From Desulfobulbaceae bacterium (GTDB lineage: Bacteria; Desulfobacterota; Desulfobulbia; Desulfobulbales; Desulfocapsaceae), in contig JAAELB010000101.1 in the NCBI GenBank assembly GCA_024227155.1, positions 1 to 64,000 of the forward strand: a stretch of 64,000 bases of DNA, given 5' to 3'. The position numbers and the translations under genes were made by a program. Numbering within the stretch: position 1 is the stretch's first letter; every line of letters begins with the position of its first letter. Positions 8,118 to 18,126 of this stretch are shown in pieces. The notes beneath the pieces are model-generated. The model ran no database searches, was not told the DNA's origin, and worked only from the letters and a program-made list of their open reading frames with translations.

Positions 8118-9215
8118 CCGCCCATAGGCTAGTCTACCGGATAGTTGCAGATCTTCACCTAACTGTTTCCTTTGAGGAGAAATTAACCTTGGCGCCCCTT
8201 CTTTACCCCTCACACTAACTCCACTGACAAGAGGAACACCAGCATCGCCTGCAAATATCGGAGCATAGAAAAGATGTGCATAGTCGTAAAGCTGCTCTCT
8301 TAGCAAAGAACCATGGAGTGCAGATCCCCCTTCCACCAGTACAGAGCATACATCCTCCCTACCCAGTTCCAAAAGGGCCGTATTCAGATCTAGACCATTT
8401 TCAGACGTAGGAACCTGGATTATTTTCACACCCAACTCCAGAAATATCTCAACCTGTTGCTGAGTTACATCCGTTGAACAGATAACCCAGGTAGGCGCTT
8501 TAGAGTTCAAATGAAAGATCTTGGCCAAGGGCGAGAGGGACAAATTAGAATCAATAACAATTCTGATGGGATCTTTACCGTCCTGGTTGCCTGGTAACCT
8601 GGTGGTGAGGGACGGATTATCGATTTTAACCGTGTTACTGCCTACCATAATAGCATCAACCGAATCCCTGATTTTATGCACTTCATATCCTACCTCTTCA
8701 CCGGTTATCCAACCACTTTTACCTTGCTGATAATTTATACGACCATCCAGACTAATACCGGCTTTCATTATCACCCAGGGTAAGCCAGAGCGAATATGTT
8801 TAATAAATGGATAGTTAAGAGCCTCACACTCCTGGGCTAAGACACCACTGTCAACCTCAACCCCATGGTCTTGCAAATATTGGATCCCTCTGCCATTAAC
8901 AAGTGGGTTCGGATCCAGCATGCCAATGACGACTCTGGCAAATCCATTCTCAACAAGAGCTCGACAACAGGGTGGCGTCTTTCCTGTATGGCTACATGGT
9001 TCAAGAGTAACATAGATGGTCGCACCTTTGAGGGAGCAACCAGCATTTTCTATAGCTCTGACTTCAGCATGAGCCATTCCCGCCTTCTCATGATATCCTT
9101 TTGCTATGACCTCCCCCTCCTTGACGATAACTGCACCAACAGATGGATTAGGCGAGGTTTTGCCAATACCTTTTCTTGCCTCCGCTATCGCAAGGGTCAT
9201 AAATTGCTTATCCAT
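8115..9215 (-). CDS. ribD: Bifunctional riboflavin biosynthesis deaminase/reductase RibD
   Basis: A 366-residue bifunctional enzyme for the second and third steps of riboflavin synthesis: deamination of the pyrimidinone intermediate, then NADPH reduction of its ribose. The N-terminal cytidine-deaminase-type domain carries zinc ligands H49 (in AHAEV), C74 and C83. The C-terminal reductase domain runs from about residue 148 and contains MKAGISLDGRI and VEGGSALHGSLL. The start overlaps nrdR by 8 nt, so the two are translationally linked. The stop codon TAA lies in the dispersed repeat. No other rib genes are in the window. Confidence 0.93.
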   Translation of the reverse strand: MDKQFMTLAIAEARKGIGKTSPNPSVGAVIVKEGEVIAKGYHEKAGMAHAEVRAIENAGCSLKGATIYVTLEPCSHTGKTPPCCRALVENGFARVVIGMLDPNPLVNGRGIQYLQDHGVEVDSGVLAQECEALNYPFIKHIRSGLPWVIMKAGISLDGRINYQQGKSGWITGEEVGYEVHKIRDSVDAIMVGSNTVKIDNPSLTTRLPGNQDGKDPIRIVIDSNLSLSPLAKIFHLNSKAPTWVICSTDVTQQQVEIFLELGVKIIQVPTSENGLDLNTALLELGREDVCSVLVEGGSALHGSLLREQLYDYAHLFYAPIFAGDAGVPLVSGVSVRGKEGAPRLISPQRKQLGEDLQLSGRLAYGR

Positions 9216-9687
9216 CGTTTACATCTCCATTTCCCCTGGAATCAAGTAAAGTTTTCAACTCATGCATAAACTCGTTCACGTCTTTAAATTGACGATACAC
9301 AGAGGCAAATCGAACATAAGCAACTTCATCAAGAATGGGCAACCCTTCCATCACCCATTCGCCGACGACTTCTGAGGGAATTTCCTTTGCTCCATAGTCC
9401 TGTAGTTTGTGTTCTATATCATCTGCAAATTCATCAATCTTGTCACGGCTGACAGTCCTTTTTTCACAGGCTTTCTCTAGGCCAACGACCAACTTAAGCC
9501 TATCCCAGGGTTCCCGCCGCCCATCCTTTTTAACCAGCACAGGCAACATAACCTCAAGACGCTCATAGGTTGTAAATCTCTGATCACAAGCAAGACATTC
9601 TCTTCTTCTGCGCGTGATAGTGGCATCTTTATTAAGCCTTGAATCAATAACCTTATTATCGAGATGTTCGCAATATGGGCATTTCAT
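9208..9687 (-). CDS. nrdR: Transcriptional repressor NrdR
   Basis: A 159-residue repressor of ribonucleotide reductase genes. A zinc ribbon has C3, C6, C31 and C34, and RRRREC precedes the second pair. An ATP-cone domain follows, from about residue 49 (VLVKKDGRREPWDRLKL) to 139. Length is standard. It overlaps ribD by 8 nt; the nrdR-ribD pairing is common in bacteria. A terminator separates it from rpiB upstream, so it probably has its own promoter within 9690-9785. Confidence 0.95.
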   Translation of the reverse strand: MKCPYCEHLDNKVIDSRLNKDATITRRRRECLACDQRFTTYERLEVMLPVLVKKDGRREPWDRLKLVVGLEKACEKRTVSRDKIDEFADDIEHKLQDYGAKEIPSEVVGEWVMEGLPILDEVAYVRFASVYRQFKDVNEFMHELKTLLDSRGNGDVNDG

Positions 9688-9787
9688 AATTTTTTCCCCT
9701 TTTCCTGCTTCGGTAGCTAATTTGGCACTTCAAAATATGATTGGCAAACTCTATTTTCACCAAATTCTTGAACACACAAAATACGAA

Positions 9788-9816
9788 AGCCGGCTTTGCA
9801 ACTTGCAAAACCGGCT
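9788..9816 (-). terminator. Rho-independent terminator after rpiB
   Basis: A 12-bp stem, AGCCGGCTTTGC / GCAAAACCGGCT (one mismatch), with a 5-nt loop. On the minus strand it is followed by a T-rich stretch. It ends the long fatty-acid gene cluster. Confidence 0.8.
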
Positions 9817-9842
9817 AAATGTACACTCTAGAGGCTAAGTCT

Positions 9843-10271
9843 TTAGCGACTGAATTTTTCAATCCTTCGCTGATGCCTGCCGCCTGAAAACTCCGTACCA
9901 ATCCATGTGTCTACTATAGCCAATGCCTTTTCCTTACCAAGAACCCTCGCCCCCAGGCAGAGGACATTTGCATTATTGTGCTCTCTACTCATCTTGGCAG
10001 TATGTTCATCGTAACAGTTAGCCGCCCGGATATAATTTTTGCGATTTGCTGCGATGGACATTCCAATCCCTGTCCCGCATATCAAAATACCTAACTGACA
10101 TTCATCGGTTCCTATTTGCTGCACAACTTTATCTGCAAAATCTGGATAATCAACGGATTCTTTCGTTAAGCAACCTACATCTATGATGTCATAATTACTT
10201 TGAAGGAGATATGTTTTCAAAACCTCTTTAAGCTCAAAACCACCATGATCGGAACCGAGTGCAATTTTCAC
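9843..10271 (-). CDS. rpiB: Ribose-5-phosphate isomerase B
   Basis: A 142-residue RpiB/LacAB-family isomerase that interconverts ribose 5-phosphate and ribulose 5-phosphate. Motifs: GSDHGGFELKE at the N-terminus, ICGTGIGMSIAANR with the catalytic Cys, and REHNNANVLCLGAR. It lies 21 nt downstream of fabF and is the last gene before the terminator. The fabF-rpiB pairing is recurrent in Deltaproteobacteria. Confidence 0.94.
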   Translation of the reverse strand: MKIALGSDHGGFELKEVLKTYLLQSNYDIIDVGCLTKESVDYPDFADKVVQQIGTDECQLGILICGTGIGMSIAANRKNYIRAANCYDEHTAKMSREHNNANVLCLGARVLGKEKALAIVDTWIGTEFSGGRHQRRIEKFSR

Positions 10272-10292
10272 AATTGTTACTCCAGAAATGTA

Positions 10293-11534
10293 TTACGATT
10301 CATATTTTTTCATGACAACAACGGCATTGGTGCCACCAAATCCAAATGAATTGGAAATGGCAGCACGAATGTCCATTTTTCTAGCAACATTCGGCACATA
10401 ATCAAGGTCACATTCCGGACTTGGCTCATTATGATTAATGGTCGGTGGAGCAATTTGACCATGCACGCTCAGCGCAAGAAAAACTGATTCAATTCCACCT
10501 GCTGCACCGAGCATATGACCCGTCATCGATTTAGTGGAACTTACAGCAAGCTTATATGCATGATCTCCAAAAACAGTTTTCAGAGCACCAGTTTCACATT
10601 TGTCGTTGAGCGGAGTAGAAGTGCCGTGCGCGTTGACATAATCTATATTCTCAGGGGCCAGGCCAGCATCTTCCAGAGCAGATCTCATGGCCCTCACACC
10701 GCCCTCACCATCTTCAGGTGGCGCTGCAATATGATAGGCATCACTGCTAAGCCCGTAACCGCAAACCTCAGCATAAATTTTTGCCCCCCGTGCAACAGCA
10801 TGTTCATATTCTTCGAGAACCATCATTCCGGCTCCTTCAGACATCACAAAGCCATCTCTGTCCTTATCAAAGGGCCGTGAGGCCGCTTGGGGATCATCGT
10901 TTCGGCTCGAAAGTGCTTTCATTGAGGAAAAACCTGCGACCCCGAGACCACAGATAACAGCTTCAGCCCCACCGCTTACTACCATATCACACATGCCATA
11001 TTGGATATGTCGATACGCTTCACCCACAGCATGGGTACCAGCGGCACAGGCTGTTGATAGCGAAAGGTTAGGCCCTTTACTCCCTATATCCATAGAGATG
11101 TGTCCAGAGGGCATATTGGGGATAACCATAGGGATAAAAAATGGAGTTACTTTTTTCGGTCCCCGGTCCAGTGCCACCTTATGATATTTTTCAATGGTAG
11201 GCAGGCCGCCCATTCCACAACCTGTTATCACTCCCACACGACCGCAGTTTTCCTCAGTAACCTGAAATCCACTGTCATCAAAAGCCATTCGAGCAGCAGC
11301 AACACCATATTGCACAAAAAGATCCAATTTTTTACCGGCCTTTTTGTCAAAAAAATCCTCGGTTTGAAAATCTTTCACTTCCGCGGCAATTTTTACCCCG
11401 TAATCACTGGTATCAAAGCGTGTAATATGATCTATACCACTGACTCCAGAACAGATATTATTCCAGCTTTTCTCTACACCAGTACCAAGCGGTGTCACCA
11501 GACCCACACCTGTAACCACGACCCTTCGCTTCAC
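10293..11534 (-). CDS. fabF: Beta-ketoacyl-ACP synthase II
   Basis: A 413-residue condensing enzyme for chain elongation in type II fatty acid synthesis. The catalytic Cys is in STACAAGTHAVGEA, with the two active-site His in NAHGTSTPLND and KSMTGHMLGAAG, and GFGGTNA near the C-terminus. Full length. It is downstream of acpP, with 236 nt between them that carry a terminator-like hairpin, so it may be expressed at a lower level than acpP. Confidence 0.96.
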   Translation of the reverse strand: MKRRVVVTGVGLVTPLGTGVEKSWNNICSGVSGIDHITRFDTSDYGVKIAAEVKDFQTEDFFDKKAGKKLDLFVQYGVAAARMAFDDSGFQVTEENCGRVGVITGCGMGGLPTIEKYHKVALDRGPKKVTPFFIPMVIPNMPSGHISMDIGSKGPNLSLSTACAAGTHAVGEAYRHIQYGMCDMVVSGGAEAVICGLGVAGFSSMKALSSRNDDPQAASRPFDKDRDGFVMSEGAGMMVLEEYEHAVARGAKIYAEVCGYGLSSDAYHIAAPPEDGEGGVRAMRSALEDAGLAPENIDYVNAHGTSTPLNDKCETGALKTVFGDHAYKLAVSSTKSMTGHMLGAAGGIESVFLALSVHGQIAPPTINHNEPSPECDLDYVPNVARKMDIRAAISNSFGFGGTNAVVVMKKYES

Positions 11535-11616
11535 AATATTACTCCTTTAGTTTCTTGTCACTGTCCTGTAGTGGGAAAATCAGTAAACAAAATAATGGAT
11601 TACAAACATTAATAGT

Positions 11617-11668
11617 AAAAAGCCAGGATGCCTACAACACCGTATACGGCATATGTCGAGATCCTGGC
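11617..11668 (-). promoter_or_regulatory. Terminator-like hairpin between acpP and fabF
   Basis: GCCAGGAT (11622-11629) pairs with ATCCTGGC (11661-11668). The loop holds a CCGTATACGG palindrome, and on the minus strand the stem is followed by five T. It can act as a partial terminator that sets the acpP to fabF ratio. Confidence 0.6.
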
Positions 11669-11770
11669 AGATGCCACCCTGCTTGAGATCATCGCAATAT
11701 TTTTACTCTCTCTCAGTATCTACAGGCTGTACTATGCAACACCACACTATTTTTTACAGCATCATCATTA

Positions 11771-12001
11771 CTAGTCCTGCTTATTGACGTAATCAATTGC
11801 ATCCTGAACTGTGGTTATACCTTCAGCATCTTCATCAGGAATTTCAATATCAAAACCTTCTTCCATAGCCATGATGAGCTCTACGAGATCAAGAGAGTCA
11901 GCTCCAAGATCATCAACAAATGATGCATTAGGAACAACTTTTTCTTTATCTACACTTAACTGCTCTACGATGATATCTATCATTTCCTGTTCTTTAGCCA
12001 T
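11771..12001 (-). CDS. acpP: Acyl carrier protein
   Basis: A 76-residue acidic carrier protein that holds growing acyl chains on phosphopantetheine. The attachment Ser is S36 in [13 protein letters not shown] chose the ATG at 12001 because AGGAC lies upstream and [10 protein letters not shown] is a normal ACP N-terminus; the frame is open further upstream, to 12031. It sits between fabG and fabF in the usual order. Confidence 0.96.
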   Translation of the reverse strand: MAKEQEMIDIIVEQLSVDKEKVVPNASFVDDLGADSLDLVELIMAMEEGFDIEIPDEDAEGITTVQDAIDYVNKQD

Positions 12002-12091
12002 TGCGTTTGTCCTCACGTAAATTTGACACAATCTTTCACACTGTGCACAATTTTAAAATTTAATTTCAATACTACTACTTCAACAAAGGTA

Positions 12092-12835
12092 CTACATATA
12101 CATGCCGCCATTCACATGAAGTGTCTGGCCAGTCACATAGCGACCATCCTCAGATACAAGATATGCCACTGCTCCAGCGACATCTTCACCCTGTCCAAAA
12201 ACAGCAAGTGGGATTTCACTTTTAATCTGTTCCTGGGTGGAGGTATCAAGAAGATCGGTCATTTCTGTCTCTATAAATCCTGGAGCAACACAATTTACAG
12301 TGACGTTTCTAGAGGCGTATTCCTGGGCCATTGATTTAGTAAATCCAACTAGTCCTGCCTTCGCTGCAGCATAGTTGACTTGTCCTGCATTACCACTATA
12401 ACCTGTGACTGATGAGATATTCACAATGCGTCCAGTTTTTTTCTTCATCATGGTCCTGGAAGCAATCTTGGAACAGAGAAAAGCTCCTTTAAGATTGGTA
12501 TTCAAGACATCATCCCAATCACTTTCCTTCATTCTGGCCATCAATCCATCCCTGGTAATCCCAGCATTATTGACGAGAATATCTATGGTACCTGCTTCCT
12601 TGACAACTGATTTGAACGCTTCTTGAACACCAGTTGAATCGGCTACATCAAAACCTATCACTGCAGCCTTTCCACCCGCATCAGTAATTTCTTTCTGAAC
12701 TTCTTCCGCAGCGGTTGATCGGCTGACGTAGTTAATGTAAACAAAGGCACCCATGGATGCCAGCCGAAGACAAATAGCCCGACCAATCCCTCTACTTCCA
12801 CCGGTTACAACGGCAACTTGACCTTTAAGGTTCAT
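12092..12835 (-). CDS. fabG: 3-oxoacyl-ACP reductase
   Basis: A 247-residue short-chain dehydrogenase that reduces 3-oxoacyl-ACP with NADPH. The cofactor site [11 protein letters not shown] is at the N-terminus, NNAG is present, and the catalytic SS...YAAAK follows. The C-terminal [17 protein letters not shown] is typical of FabG. It directly abuts etfA (start at 12835, etfA stop at 12836), so it is translated in the same message as the dehydrogenase/Etf genes. Confidence 0.95.
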   Translation of the reverse strand: MNLKGQVAVVTGGSRGIGRAICLRLASMGAFVYINYVSRSTAAEEVQKEITDAGGKAAVIGFDVADSTGVQEAFKSVVKEAGTIDILVNNAGITRDGLMARMKESDWDDVLNTNLKGAFLCSKIASRTMMKKKTGRIVNISSVTGYSGNAGQVNYAAAKAGLVGFTKSMAQEYASRNVTVNCVAPGFIETEMTDLLDTSTQEQIKSEIPLAVFGQGEDVAGAVAYLVSEDGRYVTGQTLHVNGGMYM

Positions 12836-14026
12836 CTATCTACGCTCCTCAATCTTTCTTATCAATTTAGGAAGTATCTCAAACAGGTCCCCGACTACAC
12901 CAAAATCGGCAACGTCGAAGATAGAGGCATTTTCATCTCTATTGATGGCAACAATGGTTTCAGCAGATTGCATTCCAGCAACATGCTGCACAGCACCAGA
13001 TATACCACAGGCAATATACAATTTAGGAGCCACTGTTTTGCCAGTCTGCCCGACCTGATGTGGATAAGGGATCCATCCGGCATCCACAACTGCACGTGAT
13101 GCCGACACCTTTGCATCCATTGTTTCAGCCAGTTCTCGGATTAAAGCAAAACCCTTTTCACTCTCAAGCCCTCGACCTCCTGATATGAGAATATCCGCCT
13201 CTTGAATATTGACGTTCGCATTCTCGGAAACAACACTTTCTATGACTTGGATCCGGCTGCCATCAGTCGTTTCAGGAATATCGATATAAATTCGCTCTCC
13301 GGTTCGATCCGCATCAAACCCAAGCTCCTTCATAACCTTTGGTCTAACTGTAGCCATCTGCGGCCTCGATGCTTCACACACTATCGTCGCCATAATATTG
13401 CCGCCAAAAGCTGGTCTGGTCTGCAGCAATGCGCCGTCCTCATCTCTGATTTCCAGGGCAGTGCAATCAGCAGTAAGACCGGCATTAAGTTCAGTTGCGA
13501 CCCCGGGAATAAATGAACGTCCGATGGCTGTGGCACCAGCGAGAACGATCTCAGGTTTATATTCCTTGATAACTTTAGAGGTAAGATTGCTATAGAGATC
13601 TTCCCTGAATTGAGCGAAGGACTCGTGATCAGCTATATACACGGTGTCTGCACCGTGACCAATGAGCGTATCTGCCACACTTTCTTCGATTTCATGGCCA
13701 ATGAGAATGGCACTTAAAGCAACCTTTCGTTTATCTGCAAGCTTTCTACCTATCCCCAGTAGCTCCAGGGATACCGGCGCAAGTACTCCTCGCCTGAACT
13801 CACAGTACACACTGACACCCTTCCAGGCCTCAAAATCATCCTGGACCGATTTATCCTGCACATCCAGTGACAGCGCTTCCAGTTCACAGCTCTCAACACA
13901 CGCCCCACAAAGAGTGCATGACTCGCCTATAACAGCAAGACCATCTTCTATTTCGATAGCACCAAAAGGGCAGCTGTCTTCACAAATACCACAACCTACG
14001 CACAGCTCTTTACTAACTTTCAACAT
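12836..14026 (-). CDS. etfA: Electron transfer flavoprotein alpha subunit with ferredoxin domain
   Basis: A 396-residue EtfA with an extra N-terminal ferredoxin module: C9, C12, C15, C19 and C37, C40, C43, C47 form two [4Fe-4S] sites. A normal Etf alpha domain and a C-terminal FAD-binding domain follow, with [42 protein letters not shown] and [20 protein letters not shown]. It forms a heterodimer with EtfB and carries electrons between acyl-CoA dehydrogenase and a quinone reductase or ferredoxin. The clusters are typical of anaerobes. It is placed between etfB and fabG. Confidence 0.93.
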   Translation of the reverse strand: MLKVSKELCVGCGICEDSCPFGAIEIEDGLAVIGESCTLCGACVESCELEALSLDVQDKSVQDDFEAWKGVSVYCEFRRGVLAPVSLELLGIGRKLADKRKVALSAILIGHEIEESVADTLIGHGADTVYIADHESFAQFREDLYSNLTSKVIKEYKPEIVLAGATAIGRSFIPGVATELNAGLTADCTALEIRDEDGALLQTRPAFGGNIMATIVCEASRPQMATVRPKVMKELGFDADRTGERIYIDIPETTDGSRIQVIESVVSENANVNIQEADILISGGRGLESEKGFALIRELAETMDAKVSASRAVVDAGWIPYPHQVGQTGKTVAPKLYIACGISGAVQHVAGMQSAETIVAINRDENASIFDVADFGVVGDLFEILPKLIRKIEERR

Positions 14027-14047
14027 ACCAATTGTTCCCTTATGTGT

Positions 14048-14827
14048 TTACAAATATGGGACGAGTTTTTCTACTAATTGATCAAGCTGCTCATCAAGTG
14101 TACCTTGGAGAACAGCTCTTCCTCCACGCGGTTCTGGTGGAAACACTTTGACAACTTTTGTCGGTGAACCGGGTAAACCGATACATGCCGGATCGGCTTT
14201 AATATCTTCAGCAGAAAGTGTTCTGATTACGGCTTTCTTTGCCTTCATCTTTCCTTTAAGAGAAGGAACACGGGGCTCATTTATATCTTTTACAACCGTC
14301 AAGAGAGCAGGATATTCAACAGCTACAACATCATAACCATCATCCATCATTCTTTCTACAACCAGGCCATTTTCTCGAGCTTCCCGAATTTTTTGCACAC
14401 AGGTAATAAAGGGAATGCCAAGTCTGGTGGCAAGACCAGGTCCTACCTGAGCAGTGTCTCCATCAATGGCCTGTTTACCACAAAGGATAAGATCATACTC
14501 CCCAATAGCTTTTAACGCGTTCTCGAGGGTATAGGAAGTAGCCCAGGTATCGGCCCCAGCAAAAGCCCTGTCTGAAACCAGAACCACCTCATCAGCGCCA
14601 CATGTAATAGCCTGGCGCAACATTTCTTCGGCCTGAGGTGGACCCATAGTGACAGCAACAACTTCGCCGCCGTGCTGCTCCTTTAAGCGCACAGCTTCTT
14701 CTAGAGCGTGCTGATCATACGGGTTCATAATCGACTCGACCCCTTCTCGTGCAAGGGTATTAGTCTCAGGGTCCAGACGTACATCTTTTGCGTCGGGTAC
14801 CTGTTTGATGCATACAATAATTTTCAT
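14048..14827 (-). CDS. etfB: Electron transfer flavoprotein beta subunit
   Basis: A 259-residue EtfB. Motifs: MKIIVCIKQVPD at the N-terminus, ESIMNPYDQHALEEAVRLKE, the AMP/FAD-binding VTMGPPQAEEMLRQAI, and GKQAIDGDTAQVGPGLATRLGIP. It pairs with EtfA, 21 nt downstream. Whether this dimer simply passes electrons or bifurcates them cannot be decided by eye. It lies 133 nt downstream of the acyl-CoA dehydrogenase. Confidence 0.93.
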   Translation of the reverse strand: MKIIVCIKQVPDAKDVRLDPETNTLAREGVESIMNPYDQHALEEAVRLKEQHGGEVVAVTMGPPQAEEMLRQAITCGADEVVLVSDRAFAGADTWATSYTLENALKAIGEYDLILCGKQAIDGDTAQVGPGLATRLGIPFITCVQKIREARENGLVVERMMDDGYDVVAVEYPALLTVVKDINEPRVPSLKGKMKAKKAVIRTLSAEDIKADPACIGLPGSPTKVVKVFPPEPRGGRAVLQGTLDEQLDQLVEKLVPYL

Positions 14828-14959
14828 TCAACAACCTGTAATAGATGAAAACAGATAGGGTTTCTGCAGATTTCTTTTATCCTGTTACTCCTCAATGCCT
14901 GTCAAAAATATCTGCCCTCTAAAGAGGGTGTGAGCAAGACACTAATCCCTCCTGAGGAA

Positions 14960-16108
14960 TCAGGAATATTCTTTGTTAATTTCCTGCCCAATGACATTAC
15001 GCTGGATCTGATTAGTCCCCTCATAGATTTGAAGAATCTTTGCATCCCGCATCATTTTCTCTACAGGGTATTCAGACATGTACCCATAACCACCCATCAC
15101 CTGTACAGCATCTGTGGATACTTTCATGGCGACGTCGGTTGCATAGGTCTTGCAGAGAGCACTGGCCTTGGACATATCCTTAGGATGGGCCTGAATATGT
15201 TTGGCAGAAGCATAGACCAGAGAACGCGCAGACTCCACACCAATTGCCATATCGGCAAGCATATGCTGAACCGCTTGAAATGCTATAACTGGTTTGCCAA
15301 ACTGTTGTCTCTGTTTCGCATATTGCGCAGCTTCATCAAGTGCACCTTGAGCAAGCCCGACTCCCAGGGCTGCAATACCAGGTCTTGATAGATCAAGGGT
15401 CTTCATCACAGTGATAAATCCTGTACCCTGGCGCCCAATGAGTCTATCTTTGGGGATACGGCAATCCTTGAAAATGAGTTCTGTGGTTGAAGAAGCGCGA
15501 ATCCCCATCTTCTTTTCTTTTGGACCACATGAGAAACCTGGGTCACCTTCCTCCACAACAAACATTGATGCGCCACGGGGACCACGGCTGCGATCAGTAA
15601 TAGCAACAACAGAGTAAATCTGCGCTTCTCCGCCGTTGGTAATCCACTGTTTGGTTCCATTGAGCACCCACTCATCCCCATCGAGAACTGCAGTGGTCTG
15701 AATGCCTGACGCGTCGGAGCCAGCATTGGCTTCAGTGAGTCCGAAGGCACCAAATTTTTTGCCAGTTGCCACATCAGGCAGATACTTCTGTTTCATCTCC
15801 TCAGAACCTGAGATGATGATTGGGTACACCCCAAGAAAATTCGCCGCAAAGGCAGTCCCTACCCCTATGCAACCTCTTCCTAATTGTTCAACGGTGAGGA
15901 CAATATCAAAACACCCCCCTCCAAACCCTCCATATTCTTCAGGAATGGGTACACCAAAAAGATCGGCCTGGGCCATTTCGTTAAGAATTTCTCTTGGAAA
16001 GGCGTGTGCTTCGTCAAGCGCTGCACGTTGCGGTATTATACGTTCATCAGAGATCTGCTTTGCAATATCAACGATCATCTGTTGTTCTTCAGATAAAAAA
16101 TAGTCCAT
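14960..16108 (-). CDS. Acyl-CoA dehydrogenase, short-chain/butyryl type
   Basis: A 382-residue flavoprotein of the acyl-CoA dehydrogenase family. FAD and substrate motifs: FGAFGLTEANAGSDASG and WITNGG in the middle domain, RQQFGKPV, MGGYGYMSEYP and QIYEGTNQIQRNVI. The presumed catalytic base is E363, in the position of short-chain and butyryl-CoA dehydrogenases. It lies between fabH (15 nt away) and etfB inside a fatty-acid synthesis cluster, where fabD is often found. It could serve beta-oxidation, crotonyl-CoA reduction or, speculatively, saturation of enoyl intermediates during synthesis. Confidence 0.92.
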   Translation of the reverse strand: MDYFLSEEQQMIVDIAKQISDERIIPQRAALDEAHAFPREILNEMAQADLFGVPIPEEYGGFGGGCFDIVLTVEQLGRGCIGVGTAFAANFLGVYPIIISGSEEMKQKYLPDVATGKKFGAFGLTEANAGSDASGIQTTAVLDGDEWVLNGTKQWITNGGEAQIYSVVAITDRSRGPRGASMFVVEEGDPGFSCGPKEKKMGIRASSTTELIFKDCRIPKDRLIGRQGTGFITVMKTLDLSRPGIAALGVGLAQGALDEAAQYAKQRQQFGKPVIAFQAVQHMLADMAIGVESARSLVYASAKHIQAHPKDMSKASALCKTYATDVAMKVSTDAVQVMGGYGYMSEYPVEKMMRDAKILQIYEGTNQIQRNVIGQEINKEYS

Positions 16109-16123
16109 ACTAATATCTCCTGT

Positions 16124-17098
16124 TTACCACTTAATCAGGGCTGCTCCCCAGGTAAATCCTCCACCGAAGGAACAGAACAGAACGGTGTCGCCTTTTGCGA
16201 TCAAACCACTGTCATTGGCCTCGTCAAGGGCGATAGGGATTGATGCAGCCGATGTATTACCATACTTAGGGACGTTTATAAATACTTTACGCTGTGGTAG
16301 TTCAAGGCGTTTTATTAATTTGTTTAAAATTCTAGTATTTGCCTGGTGCGGAATAACAAGATCCACAGAGTCGAGACTGATCCCCTCGCTTTCTAGCAGG
16401 CTGCGAACAGAACCTTCCATCGCCCTGATGGCGTGCTTGAATACTTCACGCCCTTCCATACGGATATAAGCTCCAGTCCAGTTTTCCTCTGCTAGATCGG
16501 GATTGGAACTTTCAGGGCCATGCATGTGAAGCAACTTCCATAAACTCCCGTCGGAGAGCATATGGGTGCCGATTATTCCACGATCACTGTCAGAATATCC
16601 AAGAACAGCGGCCCCTGCACCATCGCCAAAAAGAATGCAGGTATTGCGATCCTTATAATCTAATCTACTGGAGAGTGCCTCGGCTCCAATGATCAAGACT
16701 TTCATGGAATGGTCCAAACTAATATACTTATCCGCAAGATCAAGACCAAACAAAAAGCCGGAGCATGCAGCGTTGAGGTCATACGCAAAAGCATTCACTG
16801 CTCCGATTTCATCTTGTACAAAACAGGCGCTCGATGGCATCTGCATATGCGAACTGATGGTGCCAACAACCACTAGGCCAATTTCCTCAGGTGAAACGTC
16901 TGCCGCAGCAAGTGCACGCCGTGCAGCTTCCGCAGCTAATTGATAGGTGTGTTCTCCTTTACCACTGACCCGTCTTGTGACAATTCCTGTTCTGGTGCGA
17001 ATCCACTCATCGTCTGTTTCAACAACGGATTCCAACTCAACATTCGTAACTACCCTTTTAGGTAGACAAGATCCGGTGCCGAGTATTACTGTTCCCAT
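16124..17098 (-). CDS. fabH: Beta-ketoacyl-ACP synthase III
   Basis: A 324-residue initiating condensing enzyme that joins acetyl-CoA to malonyl-ACP. The catalytic Cys is C112 in NAACSGFLFGLD, the His is in IPHQANTRI and the Asn in YGNTSAASIP. Length is standard. The start overlaps the plsX stop by one base (TAATG). Upstream is plsX and downstream the acyl-CoA dehydrogenase. Confidence 0.96.
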   Translation of the reverse strand: MGTVILGTGSCLPKRVVTNVELESVVETDDEWIRTRTGIVTRRVSGKGEHTYQLAAEAARRALAAADVSPEEIGLVVVGTISSHMQMPSSACFVQDEIGAVNAFAYDLNAACSGFLFGLDLADKYISLDHSMKVLIIGAEALSSRLDYKDRNTCILFGDGAGAAVLGYSDSDRGIIGTHMLSDGSLWKLLHMHGPESSNPDLAEENWTGAYIRMEGREVFKHAIRAMEGSVRSLLESEGISLDSVDLVIPHQANTRILNKLIKRLELPQRKVFINVPKYGNTSAASIPIALDEANDSGLIAKGDTVLFCSFGGGFTWGAALIKW

Positions 17099-18117
17099 TA
17101 CATCTCCAAATGTTCCACATTATTACCAACAGCAAGACTATCCAGGATATCTCTGTTGATATTTCCCTTTGCCATCTGTGCAGCAGCCAAAATAGCATTT
17201 TTAATAGCGTGTGAGGTTGATTTCCCGTGGCATATAATCCCCACTCCATCAATACCAAGGAGCGGCGCTCCACCATATTCGGCGTAATCAACCCGCTTTT
17301 TAAAAGCTTTGAATGCATGTCGTGCCAATAAATAACCTATCTTTGCACGCCATGATTTTTTTATTTCGTCACCTAACATCTGCATCGCTGCTTCAGCCAA
17401 CCCTTCACTGACCTTTAGACAAATATTACCGACAAAGCCATCGCAAACGATAACATCAATATTGCCCTGAAAGACATCACGTCCCTCAACATTGCCGACA
17501 AAATTGAGCGAACTTTTTTCCAAAAGAGGATAGGTTTCTTTAATAAGGCTATTTCCCTTGCCGGTCTCTTCACCTATGGTAAGCAAACCAACCCGTGGAT
17601 TCTCCACCCCGTTAATACGGGAAAAAGCCGTCGCCATTACAGCAAATTGAAACAGGTGCAAAGATTTACAATCTACATTTGCACCAATATCCATCATCAC
17701 AACCGGCCTTTTCAGCGTAGGAAAAATGGACGCTATTCCCGGCCTCGCGATACCTCCAAGCCGGCCAAGTTTCCGTATTCCAGCTGCCATAGTAGCACCT
17801 GAATTCCCAGCACTCACAGCCGCATCAGCCTCACCGCGCCGGACAAGATCAAAGGCAACCATAACGGAAGCATCTTTTTTCTTTCGAATTGCATTTACAG
17901 GATTTTCATTCATTCCAACTACTTGCGATGAATGAACAATATTTATCAGCTTCGCTGTTTTTGAATCTGGTGCGAGAGTCTCGATATGCGAGTTAAGAAG
18001 GGATTCTTCACCGACCAGGCTTACACGTACGCCTGTCTCTTTAACGGCACATAGTGCCCCGGCAATCAACTCCTCTGAGCCATGGTCACCGCCCATGGCA
18101 TCCAGGGCTATATGCAC
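17098..18117 (-). CDS. plsX: Phosphate acyltransferase PlsX
   Basis: A 339-residue peripheral membrane enzyme that makes acyl-phosphate from acyl-ACP for phosphatidic acid synthesis. Motifs: MHIALDAMGGDHG at the N-terminus, DASVMVAFDLVRRGEADAAVSAGNSGATMAAG, VMMDIGANVDCK and GFVGNICLKVSEG. It lies 9 nt after rpmF and overlaps fabH by one base, in the conserved rpmF-plsX-fabH order. Confidence 0.95.
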   Translation of the reverse strand: MHIALDAMGGDHGSEELIAGALCAVKETGVRVSLVGEESLLNSHIETLAPDSKTAKLINIVHSSQVVGMNENPVNAIRKKKDASVMVAFDLVRRGEADAAVSAGNSGATMAAGIRKLGRLGGIARPGIASIFPTLKRPVVMMDIGANVDCKSLHLFQFAVMATAFSRINGVENPRVGLLTIGEETGKGNSLIKETYPLLEKSSLNFVGNVEGRDVFQGNIDVIVCDGFVGNICLKVSEGLAEAAMQMLGDEIKKSWRAKIGYLLARHAFKAFKKRVDYAEYGGAPLLGIDGVGIICHGKSTSHAIKNAILAAAQMAKGNINRDILDSLAVGNNVEHLEM

Positions 18118-18126
18118 GCCACTCTC

